Of a DNA stretch of 37,528 nucleotides, positions 1-6,926 are shown in pieces. The notes beneath the pieces are model-generated. The model worked only from the letters and a program-made list of their open reading frames with translations. It was not told where the DNA came from and did not search any database. Origin of the DNA: a virus. The stretch lies in the IMG/VR virus record IMGVR_UViG_3300025112_000060, positions 1 through 37,528 of that record. The stretch is one strand, 5' to 3'. Position 1 is the first letter of the stretch; each line of letters starts with the position of its first letter. The position numbers and the translations under genes are program-made.

Positions 1-1
1 A

Positions 2-925
2 GACACAGATGGCGACTACTTCGACGTGACGGGCACTACGGGCTACGCGGCTATGACCGTCGCAGCTAACCGTCACTTCTTCCTGCAATTCGATGCTGCG
101 TTAGAGATGACGCACCATGCGACTAACCTTGATCTTCCTGGGGAGGCGAACATCACTACTGCTGCTGGTGATGTAGGAGAATTCTTCGCGACAGACGCAA
201 ACACTGTCCAGTGCGTGAATTACACAAAGGCCGATGGTACGGCTGTTGTTATAGGCGCGGATTCAATTGATAGCGCACAGATTGTAGATGACGCTATTGA
301 TAGTGAACACTATACCGATGGTTCAATTGATGAAGCTCACTTAGCAGATAATGCTGTAACTTTAGCGAAGATGGCCGGTGGAACCGATGGTAATATAATT
401 AGTTTTGATGCTTCAGGCGATCCTGTTGCGATTGCAACAGGAGATGATGGACAGGTGCTTACGTCCGCTGGGGCGGGACAACCTCCAGCATTTGAGGATG
501 CTGGTGGTGGTGGCGGCAAGGTTCTTCAAGTGGTGACTGCGACGACCAGCACAGCCGTTTCATCCAACAGCGACACGCGGGCAGACACTGGGCTTACGGC
601 GTCGATCACACCAGCGGACACAGCTAACAAAATTTTGGTGCTTATTTCTCAGCACTGTTCGGCGGGTGGGGGCCGTGCGAACGGTGACATCCACATAATG
701 CGCGACGCCGTCGACCTAATTAACTATTCACAACAAGCTAACGTCGACAACTACATGGGCAACTCCTTTTTCCAGTATTTGGACAGCCCCAGCAGTGTTT
801 CCAGCATCACATACAAGACCCAGCAAGCGCTTGTGGATCAGTCGGGCTTATTTATAACCAACAGAACCGATAGTAGTGGCACCTCCTATAGCTACATCAC
901 CCTAATCGAATTGGATTATTCATGA
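2..925 (+). CDS. Tail fiber protein, C-terminal part (5' end outside window)
   Basis: The reading frame is open from base 2, so only the C-terminal ~307 residues are present. The first visible residues (DGDYFDVTG, then HFFLQFD, LTHHATNL-like and NYTKADGTAVV) are the recurrent pyocin/podovirus fiber segment that follows collagen-like or repeat regions. A stretch of short beta-repeat modules (SIDSAQIVDDAID, SIDEAHLADNAV) and a poly-glycine hinge near residue 165 follow, and the end is Tyr/Ser-rich and beta-predicted. It should form a trimeric receptor-binding fiber. The stop overlaps the next gene by ATGA. If the window ends are joined, this frame continues the fiber gene that begins at 36243. 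Codon use is more AT-rich than in the replication genes, as is common in exchanged receptor-binding modules. Confidence 0.8.
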   Translation, partial: DTDGDYFDVTGTTGYAAMTVAANRHFFLQFDAALEMTHHATNLDLPGEANITTAAGDVGEFFATDANTVQCVNYTKADGTAVVIGADSIDSAQIVDDAIDSEHYTDGSIDEAHLADNAVTLAKMAGGTDGNIISFDASGDPVAIATGDDGQVLTSAGAGQPPAFEDAGGGGGKVLQVVTATTSTAVSSNSDTRADTGLTASITPADTANKILVLISQHCSAGGGRANGDIHIMRDAVDLINYSQQANVDNYMGNSFFQYLDSPSSVSSITYKTQQALVDQSGLFITNRTDSSGTSYSYITLIELDYS

Positions 926-1251
926 TGACTATCGAAAAAGTAGAGGCACTGGTCTCACTTCAGCCAGACGCAAAATTTGTTGTGACCGGCGACATAATTC
1001 GGTGGGATTCGCCGGACATTTCACAGCCGACTAATGATGAGATCACAGAGGAGATTGCTCGCTTAACAAGCGCCGAGCCCATGCGTCTGTTGCGTATCGA
1101 ACGAAATAAGCGGTTGCATGATTGTGACTGGTGGGCATCGTCTGATCTAGAGATGAGTCAGGATCAAATTGATTACCGCCAAGCACTCCGCGATCTTCCT
1201 GCAAATACTCCAGACCCTGGCAACCCTATTTGGCCGACTGCACCAGAATGA
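922..1251 (+). CDS. Tail fiber assembly chaperone (Phage_tail_APC-like)
   Basis: A 109-residue protein whose C-terminal half carries the signature of phage tail assembly chaperones: an LRxERNKRLxxxDWW stretch (residues ~56-72), followed by DQIDYRQALRDLP and a PIWP ending. In the family these proteins assist folding or trimerisation of the adjacent fiber and are normally the next gene, as here. The ATG overlaps the fiber stop (ATGA), so translation is probably coupled. The N-terminal ~45 residues are a variable domain. The family is recognised from motif and context; the exact role is inferred. Confidence 0.75.
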   Translation: MMTIEKVEALVSLQPDAKFVVTGDIIRWDSPDISQPTNDEITEEIARLTSAEPMRLLRIERNKRLHDCDWWASSDLEMSQDQIDYRQALRDLPANTPDPGNPIWPTAPE

Positions 1252-1258
1252 GGCTAAA

Positions 1259-2107
1259 ATGAGAAATTTCCTATGTGTCCTGGCGATGCTTGCTTTGTGG
1301 ACACCTGTCCAAGCTGGTGAACCAATTGATTATAAAATCAAGCATCACCAGATGCTTTACACTACTGTCCTATTGTCGGGCGGGATTGGTTCAGGCTCAG
1401 GCACTGTTATTTTCAGTGGTAAGGTCGATGTTGATGGTGAAGCCGAAGTCCACACTTATATTCTAACTAACCATCATGTTATCCGTCGCTCTATCCACAT
1501 CAAGGAAGAGTGGAATCCTCAAACCAAGAAAGAGACTAAGACAGAGACTAGAGATTTAGTTGAGGCATTTTGGTTTGAGTATAATGATTATTCAGTGATG
1601 GTCGGCAAGACAGGTCGTCGGGCAGAAATCATCGCCTACGATGCCAACGCCGATCTTGCTGTGCTTCGCCTTATTGACACCGAGCGGTTTATCGAGAACG
1701 TAGCCAATCTGATGCCTCGAGAAGACAAGCTACATCAGTTCGAGAAGGTGTACGCAGTGGGGGCAGGGCTTGGATTCCCGCCTTTTAGCACTGATGGAAC
1801 GGTGGGCTACAACGACGGACTGTGGAAGGGGCATCGTTATGTCCTTACGACAGCCCCAATAATTTTTGGAAATTCTGGCGGCGCACTGTTTCGCTGGAGT
1901 GATATTAGCAATTCCTACGAACTAGCTGGGGTGCCGTCCGCCGTTTCAAATGCTGGGTTCGCCGGTCCTGTCACTCACATGGCCTGGAGTATTCCGATTG
2001 AGACGGTGTACGAGGTGCTTGAGGACAACTATCTTTGTCACATCTGGACCGACCCCTGCCCGGCAGAAGAAAAAGATGGTGCTTCAAATGACCCATCGGC
2101 GGACTGA
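1259..2107 (+). CDS. Secreted trypsin-like serine protease
   Basis: A 282-residue protein. The start at 1259 is preferred to upstream in-frame codons because it lies just after the chaperone stop and gives a clean Sec signal peptide (basic MRN, hydrophobic FLCVLAMLALW, cleavage after VQA at ~residue 19). The chymotrypsin-fold triad is readable: TNHHV (catalytic His73), ANADLAVLRL (Asp132) and GNSGGAL (Ser206), with a GSGSG strand motif at ~44-48 as in Deg/HtrA-type proteases. There is no PDZ domain; the C-terminus (~35 residues) is acidic and probably disordered. It should act in the periplasm or outside the cell. It sits between the fiber chaperone and the lysis genes, so it may be a lysis accessory, a virion maturation enzyme or a host-envelope modifier. 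The fold and triad are clear; the substrate is unknown. Confidence 0.85.
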   Translation: MRNFLCVLAMLALWTPVQAGEPIDYKIKHHQMLYTTVLLSGGIGSGSGTVIFSGKVDVDGEAEVHTYILTNHHVIRRSIHIKEEWNPQTKKETKTETRDLVEAFWFEYNDYSVMVGKTGRRAEIIAYDANADLAVLRLIDTERFIENVANLMPREDKLHQFEKVYAVGAGLGFPPFSTDGTVGYNDGLWKGHRYVLTTAPIIFGNSGGALFRWSDISNSYELAGVPSAVSNAGFAGPVTHMAWSIPIETVYEVLEDNYLCHIWTDPCPAEEKDGASNDPSAD

Positions 2108-2348
2108 TTCCGATAGCAATGGAGCCGGGCATCGTCGGCTGATGCAGAGGCCGTTCGTGATCCCGCTTGCCACGGTCCTAGCCGCCATGGGAACTGCCAT
2201 GGCCGTAGGCGTTAGTTACGGGCAGGCGGTAGACAACATCGGCGACAATACGGCCAGGATCGAGCGCGTGGAAGAAAGGGTCATAGCCGAATTAAGGGCC
2301 ATAAACCGAAAACTCGACATGCTCTTCTCTCCAAGGCCTAGACAGTGA
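2076..2348 (+). CDS. Small membrane protein with C-terminal coiled coil, lysis region
   Basis: A 90-residue protein with a hydrophilic N-terminus, one membrane span (~residues 29-50, rich in Ala, Val, Met and Gly) and a charged heptad-like C-terminus (NTARIERVEERV.AELRAINRKLDML). The start at 2076 follows a purine-rich site (agaagaaaaag). A second ATG at 2088 is also possible. It overlaps the protease stop by 32 bases, and its own stop overlaps the GTG of the wall hydrolase (GTGA). Position just before the hydrolase and the single-span topology suggest a holin or pinholin-like lysis protein, but no family is recognised. A structural membrane anchor is an alternative. Confidence 0.6.
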   Translation: MVLQMTHRRTDSDSNGAGHRRLMQRPFVIPLATVLAAMGTAMAVGVSYGQAVDNIGDNTARIERVEERVIAELRAINRKLDMLFSPRPRQ

Positions 2349-2752
2349 TCACCGCTTCCGACATCGATACCCTGACCCGCACGGTTTGGGGCGAGGCCAG
2401 AGGCGAATCCTACGAGGGCCAGAAAGCCGTAGCCCATGTCGTGATCAACCGATGGAAAGCCGACGAGGGGCAGTTCCAACGGGACGATACAATTGCCACG
2501 GCCTGTTTGCGACATGCCCAGTTCTCCTGCTGGACCGCGACCGACCCGAACTTCGAGGAAATGCAGACAATTGGGTTTGGAGCGCGGTCGTTCCGCATCG
2601 CCATGCGCGCCGCCCTGGAGGCGCTTGACGAGCCAGACCCTACTGAGGGAGCGAAGCACTATCACACTGCTGGAGTCAGCCCAGAGTGGAGTAAACGCCG
2701 GGAGCCCGTGGTTGTTATCGGCAAGCATTACTTCTTCGTCGGTATTTTATAA
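2345..2752 (+). CDS. Cell wall hydrolase, SleB type (endolysin)
   Basis: A 135-residue protein of the SleB/Hydrolase_2 family (PF07486). The diagnostic N-terminal stretch TVWGEARGE (residues 13-21) holds the presumed catalytic Glu, and the family motifs QKAVAHVVINR, AQFSCW and the closing GAKHYHTAGVSPEW are all present. It has no signal peptide and no binding domain, as expected for a holin-released lysin. The start is GTG at 2345, overlapping the upstream stop (GTGA). It probably cleaves the glycan backbone of peptidoglycan and is the lysin of this phage: no lysozyme or amidase is seen elsewhere. Confidence 0.85.
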   Translation: MITASDIDTLTRTVWGEARGESYEGQKAVAHVVINRWKADEGQFQRDDTIATACLRHAQFSCWTATDPNFEEMQTIGFGARSFRIAMRAALEALDEPDPTEGAKHYHTAGVSPEWSKRREPVVVIGKHYFFVGIL

Positions 2753-2770
2753 ACAACGGGCGGTGGTCAT

Positions 2771-3937
2771 GTGGTTGACGAGAAACTCCGAGAGTTCGCG
2801 ACTGAAAAACAGTGGGCGTATTACCTAGCTGTTGATGAACACGGCTCTCAGAAGGCCGCGTCCAGGGCGCTGGGGATAACCCAAAGCACTATTGGCCGAT
2901 CTGTTCTGGCGCTCAAGAAGAAGGCTGCTCTACATGGCTACTCCCCGGATCACGATATCGTTCATCCGGCAGCACCCGGCTTTGTGTCAAAGGGCCACAG
3001 CACGCTGTATGACAGCGCCACAGGCGAAGCCAAACTTCAATGGCATAAGACCCAGCGGGATGAGCAGCAGGCCGGTCTGGCCCGGCAGGCGGCCCTTGAA
3101 GCCATGCTGGAGGAGATACCACCGGCCCAGCCAATCGAGCCGGTTGCTCTCGTCGGGAATGACCTGCTTAACCTGTATATCCTGACCGACTACCATCTGG
3201 GCATGTTGGCCTGGGGCGAAGAAACCGGTGAAGATTGGGACATAAAAATCGCTGAGAAGCTGCTTCTTGATTGGTTTACGGCAGCGATAGAGCAGGCTCC
3301 CAAAGCCGATGTAGGGCTGTTTTGTCAGCTCGGAGATTTTCTCCACATCGATGGGCTCGTTCCCATCACGCCGGCTTCCGGTAATATTCTTGATGCTGAT
3401 ACGAGATTCCAAAATATTGTGCGTGTCGCGGTACGCACGACCAAGCAGATCATTAGCATGTTGCGAGCAAAATATGCTCATGTTCATGTCATCTGTGCAG
3501 ACGCAAATCACGATCCTGCGAGTGGGGTGTGGTTGCGAGAAATGCTTGCTTCAGCCCACCAGGATGACGACTCCATAACCGTGGACACTAGCCCCGATAC
3601 CTATTATTGTTTCCCATGGGGTGATACCAGTTTGTTTTTCCACCATGGACACAAACGAAAACCAACCAGCATTGAGGGTGTCTTCGCCGCCAAATTCAGG
3701 GATATATGGGGTGGCAGTAAGTATAGTTATGCTCATCTTGGTCATATGCACCACCTTAAAGCTCTTGAGGGCAACTTAATGATCGTCGAGCAACATAGAA
3801 CGCTCGCGGCCAAGGACGCATACTCTTCCTCCCGAGGTTTTTTGTCAGGCCGCTCGGCCTCAGTTATTACATATCGTAAGCAGCATGGCGAAGTAGGCCG
3901 TGTTACATTGACTCCCGAAATGGTCACGCCTGTGTGA
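2771..3937 (+). CDS. Helix-turn-helix / metallophosphoesterase fusion protein
   Basis: A 388-residue protein with two parts. Residues ~10-52 form a helix-turn-helix (GSQKAASRALGITQSTIGRSV) resembling a terminase-small or winged DNA-binding region. Residues ~135-340 carry the calcineurin-like metallophosphoesterase motifs in order: LTDYH (Asp140, His142), LGDFLH (Asp189, His192), ANHD (Asn246, His247), HHGH (292-294) and GHMH (325-327). The metal-binding set is complete, so it should be an active phosphodiesterase or nuclease directed to DNA by its N-terminus. The start is GTG at 2771; an ATG two bases upstream is in another frame. Similar fusions occur in proteobacterial phages without a known function. 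Lying inside the lysis module is odd for a DNA enzyme; it may be a late nuclease. Confidence 0.75.
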   Translation: MVDEKLREFATEKQWAYYLAVDEHGSQKAASRALGITQSTIGRSVLALKKKAALHGYSPDHDIVHPAAPGFVSKGHSTLYDSATGEAKLQWHKTQRDEQQAGLARQAALEAMLEEIPPAQPIEPVALVGNDLLNLYILTDYHLGMLAWGEETGEDWDIKIAEKLLLDWFTAAIEQAPKADVGLFCQLGDFLHIDGLVPITPASGNILDADTRFQNIVRVAVRTTKQIISMLRAKYAHVHVICADANHDPASGVWLREMLASAHQDDDSITVDTSPDTYYCFPWGDTSLFFHHGHKRKPTSIEGVFAAKFRDIWGGSKYSYAHLGHMHHLKALEGNLMIVEQHRTLAAKDAYSSSRGFLSGRSASVITYRKQHGEVGRVTLTPEMVTPV

Positions 3938-3962
3938 CCATAAACACTGAAGGATGAAAATT

Positions 3963-4166
3963 ATGACAACGGAAATCTCGAAGCCATTTTGGGCATCTAA
4001 AACCTTATGGGTAAATTTGATTGCCTTGGCGGCTGCTATCTCTACCGCGTTTGGCGTCGACCTAGGTCTCAACCCGGAAGCGCAGATCGCTGTCGTCGGC
4101 ACCGTAATGAGCGTAATCAACATCGTCTTGCGTCTGATCACCAAGGCACCGGTTTCCGTTTCCTAA
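3963..4166 (+). CDS. Holin-like two-span membrane protein
   Basis: A 67-residue protein. The ATG at 3963 is preferred over the in-frame ATG at 3954 because the ribosome site AAGGA (3950-3954) is correctly spaced only for 3963. Two hydrophobic segments (~15-33 and ~43-60) flank a short polar loop (DLGLNPEAQ), and the C-terminus is short and basic-polar (RLITKAPVSVS). The segment FWASKTLWVNLIA and the ending INIVLRLITK recur in small phage membrane proteins found beside lysis genes. The stop overlaps the ATG of the i-spanin (TAATG), so it is a good holin candidate. Assignment rests on topology and context. Confidence 0.6.
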   Translation: MTTEISKPFWASKTLWVNLIALAAAISTAFGVDLGLNPEAQIAVVGTVMSVINIVLRLITKAPVSVS

Positions 4167-4408
4167 TGGCGATCCCGGTCCTAGCCGCATTCAAAGCGGT
4201 TTTTTCTATTCTCGGCCTGCTCGACATTATTGCCGGGTGGATCGAGAAGGCACAGATGCGGGCAACCATTCGAGCGGAGAACGCCAATGAAGAGTTTAAA
4301 CAGGTCGCAGGGCGTATCAGGGAGGACAAGGGTTTGGTTTTCAAAATTCGCAGCAGCGGCGATGCTCTTCTTGCAAGGTTGCGACGGCGTTACGCTGCTG
4401 ACCCATGA
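4166..4408 (+). CDS. Inner-membrane spanin (Rz-like)
   Basis: An 80-residue protein with an N-terminal membrane anchor (~residues 4-25, VLAAFKAVFSILGLLDIIAGW) and a long charged helix after it (KAQMRATIRAENANEEFKQVAGRIREDK), ending basic. Topology and size fit an i-spanin anchored in the inner membrane with a periplasmic coiled coil. The decisive evidence is that a lipoprotein gene starts inside it in another frame (4287), the classic embedded Rz/Rz1 arrangement. Together they would fuse inner and outer membranes in the last step of lysis. Confidence 0.7.
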   Translation: MAIPVLAAFKAVFSILGLLDIIAGWIEKAQMRATIRAENANEEFKQVAGRIREDKGLVFKIRSSGDALLARLRRRYAADP

Positions 4409-4550
4409 TTTTTGCTTGAGAGACGCCCTGATATTGGTGACCGCAGGTGATGTGGTTGAGGGGTCGGCAACGGAAACGGAAATCATCGCTCACAATGCTC
4501 GGCTTGAGTGTGGGTGCCCTGACGCGCCGGCCTGGTGCGAGGAACTGTGA
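4287..4550 (+). CDS. Outer-membrane spanin lipoprotein (Rz1-like), embedded start
   Basis: An 87-residue protein starting within the i-spanin gene in the +1 frame and running past its end. The ATG at 4287 follows a GGAGA ribosome site (~4276-4280). Residues 16-31 are hydrophobic and end in a lipobox, Leu29-Gln30-Gly31-Cys32, so Cys32 should be lipidated and the mature part is about 56 residues. That part has four cysteines and the pattern ILVTAGDVV..STxTEIxAHN..LECGC, seen in small lipoproteins at the end of phage lysis modules. It is the probable outer-membrane partner of the upstream gene. Confidence 0.75.
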   Translation: MKSLNRSQGVSGRTRVWFSKFAAAAMLFLQGCDGVTLLTHDFCLRDALILVTAGDVVEGSATETEIIAHNARLECGCPDAPAWCEEL

Positions 4551-4553
4551 CGC

Positions 4554-4613
4554 ATGAGTTGGCAATGGTGGGCGGCGCTTATCGTCATAGCCCTGCTGGT
4601 GGGGTTTGGGTGA
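4554..4613 (+). CDS. Possible 19-residue hydrophobic peptide
   Basis: A short frame, MSWQWWAALIVIALLVGFG, begins four bases after the o-spanin stop. Nearly the whole peptide is one membrane span with a Trp-rich N-terminus. No good ribosome site is visible, but it could be reached by coupled translation from the upstream gene. It could be a membrane micro-peptide of the lysis module or a chance frame. Confidence 0.3.
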   Translation: MSWQWWAALIVIALLVGFG

Positions 4614-4614
4614 C

Positions 4615-4818
4615 TCATACCAGCGCCCCGCCGTTCCGGGCCGCAAAATCCGCGCAGTCAGCGCACAGGCGATTACCCGGCCCGTTGGACATGAACGACC
4701 GATCCGGCTTGTCCCTGCACCGCGGACCTAAGCAGTCGCGCAGCGATCTGGCTGTGTCGTCATTGCGCGGCCTTCCCCTGACCTTTATGGCACGGCGCTG
4801 TTTGGGAGGTGGACTCAC
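4615..4818 (-). CDS. Small zinc-ribbon-like phage protein
   Basis: A 67-residue reverse-strand protein starting at a GTG (4818). After a basic N-terminus (KQRRAIKVRGRPRN) there are two cysteine pairs, CLGPRC (~28-33) and CADC (~52-55), separated by the segment PDRSFMSNGPGNRLC. This CxxxxC...GPxNRLCxxC layout is typical of tiny phage zinc-binding proteins. It converges with the lysis operon, ending two bases from it, and is the last gene of a three-gene reverse group. Probably nucleic-acid or protein binding; function unknown. Confidence 0.6.
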   Translation of the reverse strand: MSPPPKQRRAIKVRGRPRNDDTARSLRDCLGPRCRDKPDRSFMSNGPGNRLCADCADFAARNGGALV

Positions 4819-4858
4819 GCTCTTGTCGCCTTGTTGATGGGGAGGTCAGACGCGGCTG

Positions 4859-5152
4859 TCATTGCGCACTGTACACATCCCACGCCCGCTCCTCCATGTT
4901 GGAAACTATCTCAATGAACTTACCGTCGCGGGTGCGAAGGTACAGCCCCTCTGGCTCAAACGGTAGGTCGCCCACGTTCTCATGGGCGTCCATGAGATAG
5001 CACTCGGTAATCTCGATATCCGGGTCTTCAGCGGGTTCGCCGGGGCTGTTTAAACTTGCCGCGCGCGCAGGTCTACCGGGGGTGACGGTCGCGGTTACGT
5101 CGAGTTCGTTATCACCGGGTAGTGTGTAGGTGAATTGAACTGTCTCAGCCAT
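4859..5152 (-). CDS. Hypothetical acidic phage protein
   Basis: A 97-residue acidic protein that I do not recognise. Alternating hydrophobic residues at the start (VQFTYTLPG, ELDVTATVTPG) suggest a small beta domain, followed by a Pro/Glu-rich linker (~35-45) and a mixed C-terminal part. It overlaps the start region of the 5145-5426 gene by eight bases, so the two are translationally coupled. It contains one copy of the GTTTAAAC motif (5048-5055), encoding Leu-Asn. Confidence 0.6.
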   Translation of the reverse strand: MAETVQFTYTLPGDNELDVTATVTPGRPARAASLNSPGEPAEDPDIEITECYLMDAHENVGDLPFEPEGLYLRTRDGKFIEIVSNMEERAWDVYSAQ

Positions 5153-5426
5153 CTTCTTGCTCCTTATCCAGTAGCATAGCCATCGTGCGGGCGTAGCCCG
5201 CGATGTCGATGATGCTATCCAGGTGGTCAGGGGTGCGGCACAGCCGCGCCATCTTGACGCAGATCATGTCGAGCGCATGGCGGATGCGCGGGTTTGGACA
5301 CGCGCTCACGCCACTCTGAAGTGCGACGATATTATTGAAGAGACCACGCGGGTGCCCATAGTGCTCACCGCGCGCTTGCGTGACACTCTGGATGGCCGCG
5401 TCGAACTGTCTGGTGTAGTTGCTCAT
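5145..5426 (-). CDS. DUF6378-like phage protein
   Basis: A 93-residue protein with the features of the DUF6378 family of phage proteins: ARGEHYGHPRGLFNNIVAL near residues 18-36, then a helical MICVKMARL segment and the closing PDHLDSIIDIAGYARTM. The pattern recalls small all-helical MazG-like or nucleotide-related folds, but no activity is established. The ATG at 5426 has a good ribosome site (AAGGTGAG). It is the first gene of the reverse group and faces away from the replication operon across a shared promoter region. Confidence 0.7.
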   Translation of the reverse strand: MSNYTRQFDAAIQSVTQARGEHYGHPRGLFNNIVALQSGVSACPNPRIRHALDMICVKMARLCRTPDHLDSIIDIAGYARTMAMLLDKEQEDG

Positions 5427-5450
5427 TGCTCACCTTCTTACCATGGGTCG

Positions 5451-5479
5451 TTGACTTAATGTATGAAGACTAATACGAT
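5451..5479 (+). promoter_or_regulatory. Candidate sigma70-type promoter for the replication operon
   Basis: TTGACT at 5451-5456, a 17-base spacer and TACGAT at 5474-5479 lie upstream of the first replication gene. A second TTGACT is present on the other strand (5488-5493) as part of a 7-base inverted repeat (TTGACTT ... AAGTCAA), and could serve the reverse genes ending at 5426. Confidence 0.45.
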
Positions 5480-5518
5480 GGCAACGCAAGTCAAGATTAA
5501 ATGCTATGGAGACATCCA

Positions 5519-5731
5519 ATGGGTTCCAAGGCCGAGGCTCTGAGAGACTTGGAGGTGGTCATCAAACAGTACGGCCTCGCACCGTCAACCGTGGGCCGCG
5601 AGATCGCGGGCGACCCCCACTTCCTGGCGCGGCTGCGTGACGACGACAAAACTATTACGACGAACACGCTTGACAAGGTATGGCGCTACATACTAACGGT
5701 TAAGGGTCAATTGGATTTGGATTTGGAATAG
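5519..5731 (+). CDS. Small helix-turn-helix regulator-like protein
   Basis: A 70-residue protein. The ATG at 5519 is chosen over the in-frame ATG at 5501 because GGAGA (5508-5512) is correctly spaced for it. The segment KQYGLAPSTVGREIAGDPHFLARLRDD (~20-46) followed by TNTLDKVWRYI matches the small helix-turn-helix proteins of alphaproteobacteria and their phages (GLSxxxFGxxAxGDPHxxxxLRxG). It is the first gene of the forward replication operon, ten bases before the Cas4-like gene, so it is probably an early transcription regulator. Confidence 0.65.
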   Translation: MGSKAEALRDLEVVIKQYGLAPSTVGREIAGDPHFLARLRDDDKTITTNTLDKVWRYILTVKGQLDLDLE

Positions 5732-5741
5732 GAGAGAGAAC

Positions 5742-6875
5742 ATGGCGATACACCTACCCTACGGTGGGTCCAGCGCGCACCGCACAATCGGTTGCCCAGG
5801 CTGGCTCAAGAAATCAGAAAACCTTCCGCCCCGACCCGCTGGCGCTGCCGCCATCGAGGGGTCCATGCACCATCAGGTGATGGAACACGCCATCCGCGCC
5901 ACGCTCACGCCGGAAGACTTTATCGGCATGGTGTACGCAGAACCGGGGACGGACTTCACCCGCATCTATGAGGCGTCTGACGTTGACCTGACGAACATCG
6001 CCTTCCACGCCACTCACAGACTGCTGGACGATCTCGACATCGACATCATCGAGGTCGAGCCATTCGTTCAGCTTGTGCCGGGTGTCGCTGGCGGGTCCAT
6101 CGACCTGTTGGGTCTGTCGAGCGACGAGACGACGCTGCTCATAGCCGACTACAAGTTCGGTAGCGCGCCTGTGTCCGTCGAGGGCAGTCCCAACTTGGCT
6201 CTGTACGCCATCAGCGCGCGGCATGACTCGTTCACCTCTGACCTGTTCGACAAGGTCGAGCGGATTGTGTTCGCCGTCATCCAGCCGCGCGTCAAGGGTG
6301 TGGTCACGCTCTGGGAGACTAACACCGTGTTCCTGGAGTTGTTTGAAACCCGGTTCAGAGCGGCTATGGACCGCGACTACTTGTCGCCCGGCTCACACTG
6401 CCAGTGGTGTCCCGCTGCGCCGTTCTGCGATACCAAGCGCGCGAGCGTCATGGCGGCGAACCTGTTGGGCGTGAAGGACCAGGATCAACTCAACGCCGCT
6501 GCGGCCATGGTCGAAGAGGTCGAGACCTGGGTCAAGGCGGTCAAGGAAGAGATATACCTACAGATGACCCGAGGTGTGCCGGTCAAGGGTTGGAAGGTCG
6601 TACAAAAACGCCCCACCACCAAGTGGACCGACGAGGCTGGCGCGCGAGCGTTCCTCAAGAGCAAGCGCATCGCGGCCAAGTCAATCACCAAACCCGCCGC
6701 GACCCTGACGCCTAAACAGGTCGCTGAAGTTTTACGGAAAAGGGGTCATGCGTATGACCTGTCGAATTTCATCGTCTCGGAGAGTTCCGGCACGACCATC
6801 GCCACCCTTGATGACCCGCGTGACGCGGTCATCGTCGGCGACGTTCAAGGCGAACTGAGGGACATGATGAAGTAG
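5742..6875 (+). CDS. Cas4-like PD-(D/E)XK nuclease, DUF2800 family
   Basis: A 377-residue protein. The N-terminal SSAHRTIGCPGW motif, the helix EGSMHHQVMEHA (His43/44), GSIDLLG (Asp121) and IADYKFG (Asp136, Lys138) form a RecB-type nuclease site. Cys18 with Cys220, Cys223 and Cys229 (HCQWCPAAPFC) would hold an iron-sulfur cluster, as in Cas4 and AddB. This matches DUF2800 proteins, which precede an ssDNA-binding protein and a family A polymerase in many phages, the order found here. Residues ~230-377 form a helical tail with a KGWKVVQKRPTTKWTD segment typical of the family. Likely role: end processing for phage recombination and replication. Confidence 0.85.
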   Translation: MAIHLPYGGSSAHRTIGCPGWLKKSENLPPRPAGAAAIEGSMHHQVMEHAIRATLTPEDFIGMVYAEPGTDFTRIYEASDVDLTNIAFHATHRLLDDLDIDIIEVEPFVQLVPGVAGGSIDLLGLSSDETTLLIADYKFGSAPVSVEGSPNLALYAISARHDSFTSDLFDKVERIVFAVIQPRVKGVVTLWETNTVFLELFETRFRAAMDRDYLSPGSHCQWCPAAPFCDTKRASVMAANLLGVKDQDQLNAAAAMVEEVETWVKAVKEEIYLQMTRGVPVKGWKVVQKRPTTKWTDEAGARAFLKSKRIAAKSITKPAATLTPKQVAEVLRKRGHAYDLSNFIVSESSGTTIATLDDPRDAVIVGDVQGELRDMMK

Positions 6876-6877
6876 CG

Positions 6878-6901
6878 CGGTACATGAGTACCGTTATTTT
6901 T
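6878..6901 (+). terminator. Terminator-like hairpin inside the replication operon
   Basis: CGGTAC (6878-6883) and GTACCG (6888-6893) form a perfect 6-bp stem with an ATGA loop, followed by TTATTTTT. It sits two bases after the Cas4-like stop and before the ssDNA-binding candidate. The same outer dyad, CGGTA-N6-TACCG, recurs at 17806-17821, so it may also bind a regulator. Confidence 0.5.
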
Positions 6902-6926
6902 GGAAACTAGGATTAGGAAACGAACG

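Noticed and set aside
2216-2728. Long reverse frame opposite the small membrane protein and SleB gene
   Set aside because: It shadows two well-supported forward genes, lacks a ribosome site and shows no recognisable motif.
5742-6875. Cas4 of a CRISPR system
   Set aside because: The gene is DUF2800-like in a replication operon; no Cas1, Cas2 or repeat array is visible.
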